Of a stretch of 64,000 bases of DNA, positions 1 through 11,089 are shown piece after piece. The stretch covers positions 62,001 through 126,000 of the forward strand of contig NW_020825335.1 of the NCBI RefSeq assembly GCF_003286085.1, in the 5' to 3' direction. Numbering within the stretch: position 1 is the first letter of the stretch; each line of letters starts with the position of its first letter. The stretch is from Drosophila persimilis (taxonomy: Eukaryota > Arthropoda > Insecta > Diptera > Drosophilidae). The notes under the pieces were generated by a model, which ran no database searches, had not been told where the DNA came from, and worked only from the letters and a program-made list of their open reading frames with translations. The position numbers and the translations under genes are program-made.

Positions 1-2217
1 GCTTCAGAGGGCCGGGGAGACGGCCATCAACTGGCTACATAGTATCTTCAGGAAGATACTGGCGGTATGTACAATACCGCAAGCGTGGCTTAAGGCTAGG
101 ATAGTTTTCAACCCCAAAAGACTTTAGATCAATCAGTTTATCGTCTTTCCTACTCAAAACCTTTGAGAGACTTATCGGGCTACAATTACGTACTACCATA
201 AGTCCCCAGCTGTACTCAAGTGCGCAGCATGCCTACCGGAAAGGAAAATCCACAGAAACGGCACTTCACGAAGTGATCTCGAGTGTAGAAAAATCCCTGC
301 ATCTCAAAGAATACTCACTAATAGCTTTTCTCGATATCGAGGGAGCCTTCAATAACGTCACACCGGGCGCCATTACAGAAGCCCTGACCGACCTGGGGGT
401 GGACCGTCACTTGGTGATGCTCATTGATCAATTGCTCATACGCAGGACGGTGACATCATCGATTGGATCGTCCACCCAGTCAAGGTATGTCAACAGAGGA
501 ACCCCGCAAGGGGGAGTTCTGTCTCCTCTTCTATGGAACATTGCAGTCAATAAGATTCTTTGCGACCTGGAAGAGGGGGGCTGTAAAGTAGTGGCATACG
601 CGGATGACGTTGCAATTATCTTTGCGGGGAAATACCCCCAAACACTATGCGACCTAATGACTGCAAAGCTTGCTCGATTGTCCCAATGGACAGAATCGCG
701 CGGATTGGGACTAAATCCCTCGAAAACGGAACTCGTGTTATTCACAAAAAAATACAAGGTCCCGCCCCTCAACCCCCCAACACTAAACGGATACAGGCTC
801 TCCTTCAGCGACAGTGCCAGTTACTTAGGGTTGGTAATTGACAAAAAGCTTAGCTGGAACCTGAATGTCAAGGATAGAGTGAGGAAGGCAACGACAGCAC
901 TCTATACTTGCAAAAAAGCTATCGGCCTAAAGTGGGGCATGAACCCAAGCATAGTCCGATGGATATATCTGGCAATAGTCAGACCTATAATACTCTACGG
1001 AGTTACTGTCTGGTGGCCTGCCCTAGCGAAAAGGACAATAAACAATCAGCTGGGCAAGGTTCAGCGAACAGCCGCCCTCTGCATCAGTGGAGCTCTTCGA
1101 ACTACACCAAATGATGCGCTAAACGCCATGTTATGCCTTCAGAGCCTTGACTTTGCAGGAAAGGAGCGGGCAGAAGTGGCAGCAATACGTCTTAGGGACT
1201 CTGAACAATGGGTACCCCAGAACATAGGTCACTCATCTATACTAAACAAAAACAACAAGGTCCCAGCAAGAACGGACTATCAAGTTCCAATGGAGCACAC
1301 GGAGACTCCATTCAGCATAATCATCCCTCATAGAGACGATTGGCTCGAGGGACCCCCCGGCCCAGACGGGGCCATAAGCATCTTCACGGATGGCTCAAAA
1401 CTGGACGGCAGGGTTGGAGGAGGAATCTACTCTGAACAACTTAACATAAGGCAATCTTTCAGGCTTCCGGATCACTGTAGCGTCTTCCAAGCGGAAGTTA
1501 CAGCAATCAGGGAGGCTCTGTACTGCCTTCATACGGTTACCACCACGGCAACCAATCTAAACATCTACAGCGACAGCCAAGCTGCGATCAGATCACTTAA
1601 CGCGATCTCCTCGAACTCGGCTACTGTGGCGAAGTGCCGCAGATCTCTTCACGAGATGGCTCAGCAATTTGCTATCAGCCTTATATGGGTCCCGGGTCAC
1701 CGGGATATCGAGGGCAACTGCATAGCGGACGAGCTGGCCAGATCTGGCACTACAACCCCCCTTCCAAGATAAGGAGGATATTTGTATGCCTATGGCCACC
1801 TGCAAGCTCATCATAAAAGAGCAGTACACGCTACTGATAGACAACAAGTGGCAAACAGGGCCACGTTGTCGCACAGCTCGGCAAACATGGCCGACCATAT
1901 ATAAGAAGCGCACCTCAGAGCTCTGCAAACTAGGCAGGGAAAGGTGCAGCGCAGTCATACGTTCCCTCACAGGACACTGGCTAGTAGGCACCCACGCAAA
2001 CAGGCTGGGTGCCCCATACAATGATTTCTGCCGCAGCTGCAGAGACGAGGACGAGGAGGAAACAGTGGAACACCTGTTCTGTTCCTGTCCAGCTCTCAGC
2101 AGAAGGAGGCTGCATCACTTGGGCTCTGCCTTTCTGAACGACATCTCGGAGATGTCCACGCTATGTCCCAGAAAGATCGTCAACTTTATAAGGGCATCTG
2201 GATGGGACAACTGTTGA
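1..2217 (+). pseudogene. LINE A ORF2: RT, RNase H, C-terminal zinc cluster (frameshifted)
   Basis: The long open stretch is 273-1772. RT motifs seen: FLDIEGAFNNV, GTPQGGVLSPLLWN and the catalytic box AYADDVAII near 595-620, so the polymerase centre is preserved. RNase H follows with FTDGSKLDGRVGGG, a QAEVTAIREAL helix and WVPGHRDIEGN. Near 110-120 a deletion/frameshift separates upstream RT sequence (in another frame, with a TAG at 102) from the main frame. At about 1765 two bases are missing relative to the copy at 45075, so the C-terminal part (FCRSCRDE...EHLFCSC, 1786-2217) lies in another frame. The protein is therefore broken twice in this copy. Confidence 0.85.
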
Positions 2218-2320
2218 CATGAAGTCTCATCTGCAGGGAGGGAATGATCCCAAACGGTATCACAACGGGCCGAAACCGGCCTATGTGTGCTGGGCTCCGA
2301 GCGAGCTTGGCGGCCGTCTC

Positions 2321-2344
2321 TACCTAACCTAACCTAACCTACCT
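2321..2344 (+). repeat. LINE A 3' tail, (CCTAA)n
   Basis: Short tandem CCTAA-type pentamers lie directly after the LINE 3' UTR. The same 3' UTR and a shorter version of this tail recur at 54857-54872 on an independent LINE copy, so the pentamers belong to the element. They resemble the arthropod telomere repeat but lie inside nested transposons. Confidence 0.85.
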
Positions 2345-5300
2345 TAGACTTAACTAGAGGTGATAGTTTATAGCGGGTATCTACTTCATACTCTATGCGG
2401 TTTTTATTTAATTGAGTGATTTTATTCACTTTATTTAGTTGGGTGTCATAATCAGGTGAGCCTGCATAAATGAATATATCAGCTGGTGTCCTATTTGTGG
2501 TATTATGTTTGGTTTTATGATTATAAGTATAAAGAATTAATTCAAACTTCGTGAATCTATCTTCTGGGTTATCCTCGCTAGCTATTATTCTTAATTTTTC
2601 ATTTACTGTTTTATGAAATCTTTCTACGTCAGCTACTCCATTTTTGCTGGAAGTGATCTCTATTTTGACATTTTCCGCATTCAACCATGCTTGCAATGCT
2701 GCGCACATAAAGGCTGAATCTTTGTCGGCTTTAATTCCCTGTGGCTTGCCCATTTCGTTAAAGACTTTCATGATGGCTCTCTTTGTTTCTAACCAGTCAC
2801 GACTCTTAACTTCTACAAGGGTAGCGAATTTAGAATATACATCAATGCATGATAGGAATTGTTGATTGCCTACCAGATAAAAATCCATGACATACTTTTC
2901 TCTGATATTTTGTATTTCGGGGGTGATTTCGAAGGTTAGATTGGTGTTACGATGCTCTGTTTTAGCAACGTTGCACGTAGGACATTCATTGATAATATTT
3001 TGGATTAATTTTTGATAATCGGGGTAGTAGAATTTTCCTTTAAACCAATTAGTGGTCTTTTCGATACCTGGGTGAAGTAGCTCTTTATGCTTCTTCAATA
3101 TTTGTTCCTTGAATTCGGAGTAGTTCGAAATATCTATGAGTTTGGTACTGGATTTAATCAGTTTTGTGAAGTGATTTGGACTGATTATCTCCAGGAATGC
3201 CTTTTGGAACAGTGGGAAGTCTACTTCGTTATGGAAATATAGTGCACTCTTTTTGGTACACACATATTCCTTTATTATATCTTTCGCTAATGACTCTGTC
3301 ATTTCAGTATATGTGATTTTTATCAGTATCTTGTGGAAATAGTGGGATGTTTCTACCTTATCCTCATTACCTTTAATCAGTTCTACTTGCCTATTATAGT
3401 AATTGATTGGTCGCTCTGTAAGTGGAATATAATTTGTATTATCTTCTTGCGCGCTATGGACCGTTGCACAATCACTATTAATGGTTTCCCCGAGTAGGTT
3501 TTCGTTAATCTTTACTCTTGATAGCGCATCGGCTACATGGTTTTCCTTTCCTGGTAAATATTTTATTTTTAAGTCAAATTCATTTAATTTGATCTTCCAT
3601 CGTTGTAGCTTCATATTTGGCTCCTTGAGGTTATTCAACGAAATCAAGGGTTTGTGATCACTTAATATCTCAAACGTTCTACCAAACAGGTATGATCTGA
3701 AATACTTAGTTGCCCAAACTATGGCTAGTAATTCCTTTTCTATTGCTGAATAATTGATTTCATGTTCGTTTAAGGTTCTACTTGCATAGCAAATTGGTTT
3801 GTGGTCTTGCGACAACACTGCTCCTAATGCAATGTTACTTGCATCGGTTGTTACCGTGAACATTTTGTTGAAATCTGGGAATGCGAGGATGGGGTCTGAG
3901 GTGATAAGTATTTTCAACTTTTCGAAGGCCTCGACGTATTTTTCCTCGGTTGGGTCTATGACTGCTCGTTTCTTTAATTTGAGTGTCATTGGTTTTGCTA
4001 TATTAGCAAAATTGGGAATGAACTTACTATAAAATCCACATAAACCTATGAATGATTTTATTTTTGTGGTTGTATTGGGTATTGGGAAGTTTATTATGGC
4101 GGATATTTTCTTTGGATTAGGAACTATGCCGTTAGTTGTTACTACATGGCCTAGGAATTCCGTTTCTTTCTTAAGGAATTCACACTTATCCATTTGAAGT
4201 TTGAGGTTTGCATCTCTCAACTTTCCAAAGACCCTTTTAAGAGACAACAAATGTTCTTCCAATGATGTGGAATAGATAATGATGTCGTCTAGATACACAA
4301 GGCAATCTTTGAAGATTAAATCTTCTAACAGATTGTTCATGCATCTTTGGAATGTGGCGGGGGCAGTGGATAGCCCAAAAGGCATACGAGTGAACTCGTA
4401 ATGACCATGCTTCGTGGAGAAAGCTGTTTTTGGGATCGGGCTAGGTTCCATGGGAATTTGATGGAATCCCTTAGCTAAATCGATTGTTGTAAAATATTGG
4501 CACCTACCTAGTTTATCTAGGATTTCGTCCATTCTGGGTGTAGGAAATTTGTCCTTGATTGTCACCTCGTTTAGACTTCTATAGTCTACTACCATACGAT
4601 ATTTCTGCTTTCCCGAAGCATCTATCTTCTTTGGTATCATAGCAATGGGTGCACAATAGGGAGAATTCGACTTACGAATGATTCCCTGTCTAATCATATC
4701 TTTTATTTGTTGGGTCACTTCCTGATCGTGTATTTGAGCATACTTATATGGTCGACGATATACAGGATCTTCGTGATGGGTTTTAATTTCGTGCTTTATA
4801 GTGCTAGTGAAGGTCAAAATGTCACCTTCTTTATACTGCACGTCCTTAAATTCGTAGAGAACTTTCTTTAGTTTCTCATTTTCTTCGTCATTTAAATGTT
4901 CCAGCCTTAACTGGTTACATTCACTTAATTCATTCTCTAATGCGGAAGCGAAGTATTGCTCTCCTTCAGGAGATGGGTCAAGGCACTTGGGTGTAGTTGT
5001 ATCTTCCTTTGAAGATGACTTATCACCTTTGTGTGCGGTCTTGCCGTCGGCAATTGCTTCTCCACTTTGGATGATTGGGTATGACCTTTCTCCTAACGTT
5101 ACCGTTCCATTTCGGTAATCGATGACGGCTTTGCTGGCCATCAAATATTCTCTGCCTAAGATTATGTCATAATTTTTCTGAAAATTTTTGTTTTGTCGGA
5201 CAGTTTTTGGTTGCATTACGTGTAATGCTCTGAGTCAGACGGACGGGTCCTTTGATGGTATGGAATAGGTTGTCGCTATCGACTTTGGAATCTGTATAGT

Positions 5301-5390
5301 TTTCTTTTATTATATTTATCGACGATCCCGAGTCCGCGATACCTCTTAACTTTTTATTATTTACAATTATTTCTATATATGGTCCTCCTC
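2345..5390 (-). pseudogene. Pol of the 17.6-like gypsy element (PR-RT-RNase H-IN), frameshifted and truncated
   Basis: The protease motif GIADSGSSINII (codon of D at 5334) is in the frame one base back from gag. The main Pol frame (start of open part 5216) is shifted by one base within about 5217-5237, where stops close both frames, so one indel separates protease from polymerase. RT shows FTTIDLAKGFHQIPM and the catalytic VYLDDIIIYS. RNase H shows TTDASNIALGAVLSQ and SDHKPLIS. Integrase has an H-H-C-C finger ending NECPTCNVAK, then MDFYLVG, KADKDSAF and a VERFHK glutamate. The C-terminus stops at the LINE junction (about 2345). Confidence 0.85.
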
Positions 5391-6317
5391 GATTTCTTCC
5401 GAGGCACTCTGCTGAAAATTTACATCCACTTTCATATGTCCACTTTGGCTTTCCCTAGATCGTTTGACTGGCTGATTCGGTGCACTGCTACCTGCCTGAG
5501 TCTGGTTAATTTGATAGTTAGTGGGATTCTGTGCTCTGCCTTGGTTTAAGGAATTTCTAAATTCATTAAATAATCCTTTATTATTTACTGCATTATTTCC
5601 TGAATTATTTCGATTCGTTCCATGATTATTTCTGGAAGTACTTGGGCTTTGATTGTTATAATCGTTACTACTATAGCGAGGGTAATAAGTTCCAACGTTC
5701 CTACGATTGTTATTTCCGTTTCTTGAGTGTTCGTGATTCTTGTTATCATTTACGAAATTTTCGTAGATTCCTAACTCTTGAGCTGATTTTTCTAGTTTAG
5801 CCATAGTAGAAATGTCCTTCTTTGCTAAGATAATGAACAGTCTATTGGGTAGAGCATCTTCTATGGTATGTCTGGTGGCATTTTCCAGAGCGTTTTTAAA
5901 GATTATCTTATTTTCTGCGCTAGTTTCCAGATTTAGTTTGCTTATTATAACATTGGACTTAATTTCTAGTTCCTCTATGAACTTACGAATACTCCCATTG
6001 AATTTGGTATCGTGTAATTGTTGTAGTAGTGTCTCGTATGGAGTGTAGTTGTTGAATTTGCTGATTAGGGCTTCCTTTAGATCACTCCAGGTGTTGGGTT
6101 GAAGGCTCTGTGATAAAAGTTGTGCTCGTCCGCACAGTTGACCCTCAGTGGCTCGGTACATGATGCTTTGTTGTCGGAGGTCTTCTGTTGGGTACAATCC
6201 GGAGATGTACTCAATTCTGCTTATGAACGAACTTAGACGTTCTTGGCATCCGTCGTATGGTGGAATTTGCCTGATTGACTTCAAGGCTTGGTTCAGGTGT
6301 ATTTCTGATAGCGGCAT
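5373..6317 (-). CDS. Gag of the 17.6-like gypsy element
   Basis: Open frame of 314 codons starting just inside the leader. The N-terminal two thirds is helical capsid-like sequence (IPPYDGCQERLSSFISRIEY near residues 18-37). The C-terminus is rich in Asn, Ser and Arg and has no CCHC zinc knuckle, as is usual for Gag of this lineage. Gag would form the particle shell. It ends at 5373, and the protease motif just downstream lies in the -1 frame, which fits ribosomal -1 frameshifting for Gag-Pol. The frame is uninterrupted. Confidence 0.8.
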   Translation of the reverse strand: MPLSEIHLNQALKSIRQIPPYDGCQERLSSFISRIEYISGLYPTEDLRQQSIMYRATEGQLCGRAQLLSQSLQPNTWSDLKEALISKFNNYTPYETLLQQLHDTKFNGSIRKFIEELEIKSNVIISKLNLETSAENKIIFKNALENATRHTIEDALPNRLFIILAKKDISTMAKLEKSAQELGIYENFVNDNKNHEHSRNGNNNRRNVGTYYPRYSSNDYNNQSPSTSRNNHGTNRNNSGNNAVNNKGLFNEFRNSLNQGRAQNPTNYQINQTQAGSSAPNQPVKRSRESQSGHMKVDVNFQQSASEEIEEDHI

Positions 6318-6500
6318 GTTGATTTCTTTTTATTTATTGGTTTTTTCTAATATTAATTAAGTTTGAATCGTGTGTAGATTCTTTGGCGGATCTCTTTAGT
6401 ATTAGCGTTACGTTTTCTCTGATCACTGTAGGTTATTACGCACTGTAACTGTCACTACGCCAATTGATCGTCTTAAAAAAAGAGTTCACTTTTAACTGAG

Positions 6501-6518
6501 ATCCTACCGACTGCGCCA
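6501..6518 (-). other. Primer-binding site, serine tRNA type
   Basis: In element orientation the 18 bases TGGCGCAGTCGGTAGGAT directly follow the LTR. They are complementary to the 3' end of Drosophila tRNA-Ser as I recall it, which is the primer class of 17.6/297/ZAM elements. Confidence 0.75.
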
Positions 6519-7178
6519 GTTAAATATGCGACACTGCAGTTTGCGTTTTAAAAAAGATTTTATTCTTTCACTTAAACTTAGTGCACATTGATTAGTTATT
6601 TCCCCGACGATGACTTATGTCCGGTGTCTTGAACGGAATTAACTTATGTTGAATTCTCCGACGGTGTCGCGATTGACGTTTGTCTTGAACAGAACTGATT
6701 TGCCTTCCCAAATGTAGACTATTTATATCATGATGCTCGGCTTGGGACTCGGATTTGGATTCGGAGGCGTTGGCTTCGACTTCGGCTTCGGAGATGGAGT
6801 ACGTGACTCGATCGATATGTGGGAAAGGCGGCTTTTGATGAAAGGCTTCCGCTGCGTATGATCGGTGTTGCATTACTTGGGGGTGGCTGAGAATAGGGCC
6901 TGTGATTGGTCAGCTACGATGGCGTGGTTCTTGAGAATCGATTAGTAATTCTAATGCGGCATCTATTGTTTTATGTTCCACTTCTAGCTTAGGGTGTTTG
7001 TTTACATTGCCTGCAATCGGTTACGCGTGGTCCATTTCGAGCGTGAGATTGTTTATGGGGTTTCGAAGCTGAGAGTGTCGGATTGTTTATAGTAGTGTCG
7101 GATTGTTTATAGTATTGTGGGTGCAGGGTAATAGACATAGAAAAGGGTATGCGGAGCATGGACTATAGATATGTCACT
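6519..7178 (-). repeat. LTR (5') of the 17.6-like element
   Basis: The LTR is bounded by the primer-binding site at 6518 and by the AGTGAC terminus at 7178. About 660 bp. The mate is not in the window, so its length cannot be checked against a second copy. It contains a short open frame (6592-6873) that I regard as chance. Confidence 0.7.
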
Positions 7179-7614
7179 ATATATATCTAATATATTCATA
7201 CTTGGTGGTGCCCAAACCGAAATGGTGGTGTCTCGTAGTACGGAGAATTTAGCCCTCTCAGAAGACACGGGGAAACATTGCCAAATTAGCTCCGAAGTAA
7301 TCGTTTACCAGGTACAACTATTGTCGGCCAGTTGTGGGCACACCTTCCACAGAGTGTGCTTCACCGCTAAAAGTGGTAACAAACGGAAGTGTCCCACTTG
7401 TCAGCAAGACCTGAACATCACATCGGCCTCAGCTGAGAATCTTAAACCCGTTGGTCCGTCTACGTCTAGAGCACGAATGCCATCTGTTACTCAGTCCCTT
7501 CTGACTAGAAGTCAAAGCAAAAGAGTTGAAGCGTTAAGCCCTCTTGAGATGGCTAACTCAGAGAAGGCCACAGGTCTCCAATCTCCGTCGACAGTCCATA
7601 GTGGACGCGATTAG
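7171..7614 (+). pseudogene. Gag N-terminal region with RING-like Cys/His cluster
   Basis: Open stretch of 147 codons. Residues about 53-80 read SASCGHTFHRVC...KCPTC, the second half of a RING-type zinc site (C-x-H-x2-H-x2-C then C-x2-C). The first half is poor: HCQIS has a Ser where a second Cys would be expected. A Ser/Thr/Arg-rich tail follows. The first codons come from flanking LTR DNA, so the true start is not this Met. It lies directly upstream of the gag capsid remnant with a short broken linker (7615-7772), so I read it as the N-terminus of the element's own Gag. Confidence 0.5.
7206..7219 (+). other. Possible primer-binding site of the old gypsy element
   Basis: TGGTGCCCAAACCG matches a lysine-tRNA-type site (TGGCGCCCAA) at 9 of the first 10 bases. 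It lies just upstream of the gag remnant and 28 bases inside the boundary with the 17.6-like LTR, where an LTR end would be expected. No second LTR end could be matched to it. Confidence 0.3.
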
Positions 7615-7654
7615 AGTAGCTATGGTAGAGCAAACCTGAATTTTGGCGACCAGC

Positions 7655-8640
7655 ATGGCTGATCAAACTAACCGGCTAGTTCGAGCCATTTCCGATGGAC
7701 TTCAAAGTACGGCATCTGTAGCAGCTGTAGCTGTAGCTGTAATCAATCGAAAATAGTTCGTCGCCCTCGACTTTGGGGCAAACCCGTAACGTTGGCTCAG
7801 GAGTTTCCACAGGTTCCTCCGCTTCATCCCTTCGGGCAGATCGTGTTAGCCAGATAATGTCTAATTGGAAACTGCGGTTTACGGGAAAGGCTGGTATGTC
7901 GATTGAGGACTTCATTTACCGTATTGAAGCACTTACAAAGCAAACTTTGGACGGTAACTTTGAAATAACAGCTCGATACGCCAGTAACCTCTTTGATGGA
8001 AGCGCCAGCGAGTGGTTTTGGCGGTATCATAAAAGTGTCCCTGAAGTCCGTTGGGCAGATCTATGCCTAGCCTTGCGTGGCCAATTTAAAGACGATAGAA
8101 AAGATAGGAATATCAGAACAGAGATCGAATTAAGGAAACAGCGACCAAACGAGTCCTTTGATGATTTTAATGGCGTAATTGCCGCATTGGCAGATAAACT
8201 GTCTGAGCCCATGTCTGAGGCAGCCTTGGTTGAGACACTGCGAGCAAACCTTTTGGCTGATATACAGCATGAAATTTTATATGAGTCGGCTGCGACTGTG
8301 GAATCCTTACGTCACCTGGTCCGAACGCGAGAAATATTCATGCAGTCCGTAACTAAAACCAAGCCTCCCCTGGCGGCCCCCCGTACTTTACCACGCCGCC
8401 AAGTCAATGCTATATTAGACGAATCTATTGCCCCAGATAGTGAAGAAGTAGGTGAAGCCCTAGAGTTCGTCTGTTGGAATTGCGGTGGCAAAGGCCATCG
8501 ATAGCAAGAGTGCATGGCCGAACGTAGGGTATTTTGCTATGGTTGTGGCAGGGCCGATACTTATAAGCCTATTTGCAGAAAGTGCAACCCCCACACGGCA
8601 AAAAACTCGTTGTCGCGTGCACCGCCGAAAAGTGCACGCA
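7655..8640 (+). pseudogene. Gag capsid and zinc knuckles of the old gypsy element
   Basis: The intact piece 7773-8504 encodes a retrotransposon-gag capsid domain (FTGKAGMSIEDFIYRIEAL, then RWADLCLALRGQF and RKQRPNESFDDF) followed by the knuckle CWNCGGKGHR. A TAG at 8502 stops the frame. The same frame continues with a second Cys cluster (CYGCGRADTYKPICRKC, about 8538-8590). Upstream, MADQTNRLVRAISDGLQ at 7655 lies in a separate frame ending at a TAG near 7755. Gag would have formed the particle; here it is broken at several points. Confidence 0.75.
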
Positions 8641-10800
8641 AACAACTGGTCAACCAAGCGACCAATACCGAGTGATCAATTCTTCTCCTTCCACTGACCT
8701 TATTATACCAGACGTGTCAAACAGCGTATACGCTGACCACCTTGCTAGGCCTCCAAATCGATCCCAGCGCCGAAGAAGCGATTTTAAGAAACAATGCAAA
8801 CTTGAGAAAAGAATGCTCTTAGCTTCTGTAGTTGGAAAACCAAATGACTTACGACCCCATGCTCAGATTATGCTTTTTGGTAAACCAGTCATAGGACTAA
8901 TGAATACTGGAGCTTCAGTTAGCTGCATAGGGGGAAGTTGCGCGTCCGACGTTATTCGGAATAAAGTCCAATATAAGCCGCTGTCCCTAAAAGTTAGAAC
9001 TGCCGATGGAAAGAGCCAAAGTATAGTATATTGAAAGTATATTGAAACCTTAGAAGACCCCACAATGAGGGCGCTTCTGCCTTCAGAGCAAGTATTACTA
9101 CAGGAGGTAATAACTCTCTTCCCATCTTACTCAAAGCAAGGCCTAGGAAAGACCTCTGTAATCACTCACACGATAGAGGTAGCCGACGCAAAGCCCATTA
9201 AACAACGCCACTATGCGGTGTCACCGGCAACGGAGAAGCTAATGTACGAGGAATTAGACCGAATGCTGAAGCTTGGGGTTATACAAGAATCGGTTAGTTC
9301 GTGGTCTTCGCCCGTAGTGCTGGTTAAAAAGCCTGGCAAGGTTAGATTGTGTATCGATTGTAGGAAAGTAAACTCGGTCACGGTAAAGGATGCATATACC
9401 ATGACCCTTATAGACGGAATCCTGAGTAGACTACCGAAAGCAGAGTTCATCACAAGCATCGATCTAAAGGACACGTTTTGGCAAATTCCTCTCGGTCAGA
9501 GAGGCGTTTACAGCGTTTACCGTGCCTGGCCGTACCTTATACGAGTTTGTCGTCATGCCATTCGGCTTAACCAACGCACCCTGTACCTTGTCGCGACTTA
9601 TGGATAAAGTCATACCAGCCCATCTACGGAATGAAATATTCATATATCTTGACGACCTCTTAGTTATATCCGATAATTTGAGCACCATCTGGAGGTGTTG
9701 TCCCTGGTCGCATCCCAACTTTCCAAGGCCAATCTTACTATAAGTGTGAAGAAAAGCAAATTTTGCCGGAAAGAAGTTAAATATTTAGGCCACGTGATTG
9801 GTGGTGGGAATATTCGCACTGATCCTGACAAAATAGCCGCCGTTAAGGACTTTCCAGCTCCCCAGTCGATCAAACAAGTTCGTCGCTTTCTTGGAATGAC
9901 AGGCTGGTACCACAAGTTCATCCACAATTATGCAGCTATTAGTTCACCCATATCAGATACTCTGAAATCTAAGCCCAAGTTTATTTGGACTGACGAGGCT
10001 CAGCTTGCTTTCGAGTCATTAAAGTCCCAAATGTGTTCCGCGCCAGTTCTACATAGCCCAAATTTCTCCATACCATTCTCAATACACTGTGACGCCAGTC
10101 ATACCGGCGTAGGGGCAGGTCTAATGCAAGAAAACAACGAGACGTACCAATTGCTTTTATGTCGAAAAAGCTTAACAAATGCCAGAAGCAGTACACTGTA
10201 ACTGAAAAAGAGTGTTACGCTGCGGTTTAGGCCGTAAAAAAGTTCAGGGCATACATTGAGGGCCAAGAATTCACAATCATTACAGATCATGCCTCCTTAA
10301 AGTGGCTAATGTCGCAGGCTGATCTTAGCTTCCGATTGGCTCGCTGGTCCTTAAAGTTGCAGGGATTTGAATTTAAAATCTTACACCGAAAAGGGTCATA
10401 ACATAGTCCCCGATGCCTTGTCCCGTACGCACTCAGAAGACTTGTCCTTCTTGGCGATTGATAGCTTGTTGGTCGACCCTGATTCTCCTGAGTTCAAATC
10501 ACCAGAATATCAGTCAATTAAAGAGAAGATTAGGTTGAACAGTTCCCGATTGCCTGATCTAAAAATGAAAGATGAACGCATCTTTCGGCGTGCGGAACAT
10601 GCCGATGGAACCAAGATCACAGACGATTCCTGCTGGAAGCATTGGATACCCCCATCCCTTGCAAAACCCGTCCTCAAAGCTATCCTCATGGGCAGCTTTG
10701 AGGACGGGTGTGCCCACAGTGGGATAAATAAAACCCTTGAAAGACTCAGGCGATCTTATTATTGGCCAAACTTAGCGGTGGATGTCAAAGAACTCATAAA
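8573..10800 (+). pseudogene. Pol part 1 of the old gypsy element: protease, RT, RNase H, start of integrase
   Basis: Protease-like segment 8573-9034 carries LMNTGASVSCIGG, where the catalytic D-T-G reads N-T-G. RT begins after a stop at 9034 (VLVKKPGKVRLCIDCRKVN, then ITSIDLKDTFWQIPL). A frameshift near 9500 moves the frame to 9522-9743, which carries the catalytic IYLDDLLVIS, and another shift moves it to 9695-10201. The RNase H tract from about 10190 has a TAG within EKECYAAV*AVKKF (10228-10230). The end of RNase H and the integrase zinc region continue to 10800, where the inner element interrupts. At least four lesions are visible. Confidence 0.8.
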
Positions 10801-11089
10801 TGTAAGATTAATATTAAAGTATCGTTTATTAATAATGTTTTGATCGAAAAAGAGTACAAAGTGTTTGATTTAAGATGTGCAATTAATGATTCTGTTCTTC
10901 CGACTTTTTGTTCAACTTTCTGCTTCTACTTCCAACAACCGACTCCCATATCGATAACCCCTTATCGGCTAGGTCTTTTAAACATCGGTTAAGTCTGGTT
11001 ATATCGGTTAGGTCTTATCGATGGTATCTTAAGTTCAAATGTTAATTTAGATGGGATAGTGTTAACTGCTTGATACACTGTCCTTTACA
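10801..11089 (-). repeat. 3' LTR of the young gypsy element
   Basis: 289 bp, TG...CA on both strands, same sequence as 15379-15667. In element orientation it is preceded by a purine-rich tract GAGCAGGAGGGCCGAA that also encodes the end of Pol. Confidence 0.93.

Larger units (their letters stand above)
1..2344 (+). mobile_element. LOA-like non-LTR retrotransposon (LINE A), 3' part
   Basis: Plus-strand LINE entering from the left edge. It encodes reverse transcriptase, then an RNase H domain, then a C-terminal Cys/His cluster, which is the order of the LOA/I groups (Bilbo, TRIM and baggins type). It ends in a short CCTAA-type tail, not poly(A). The tail abuts the truncated integrase of the minus-strand gypsy element at about 2345, so the LINE probably inserted into that element. 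The missing gypsy env and 3' LTR would then lie left of the window. Clade assignment rests on domain order and motif memory; the family name is uncertain. Confidence 0.85.
2345..7178 (-). mobile_element. Ty3/gypsy retrotransposon, 17.6/297-like, 3' end lost
   Basis: Minus-strand element in the order LTR (6519-7178), primer-binding site, gag, protease, RT, RNase H and integrase, ending abruptly inside the integrase C-terminus where LINE A begins. The LTR starts AGTGACATAT in element orientation, and ATAT follows outside it at 7179-7182, as for 17.6/297-type elements with 4-bp AT-rich targets. No env or second LTR is in the window; they probably lie beyond LINE A. It seems to have inserted in or next to the LTR of the older plus-strand gypsy element that continues at 7179. 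Confidence 0.85.

Noticed and set aside
2321-2344. Telomere repeat (TTAGG)n
   Set aside because: It directly follows a LINE 3' UTR, and the same UTR ends in a similar tail at 54872, so it is a LINE tail.
2644-2865. Plus-strand ORF of 73 codons
   Set aside because: Antisense shadow of the 17.6-like integrase, with no domain of its own.
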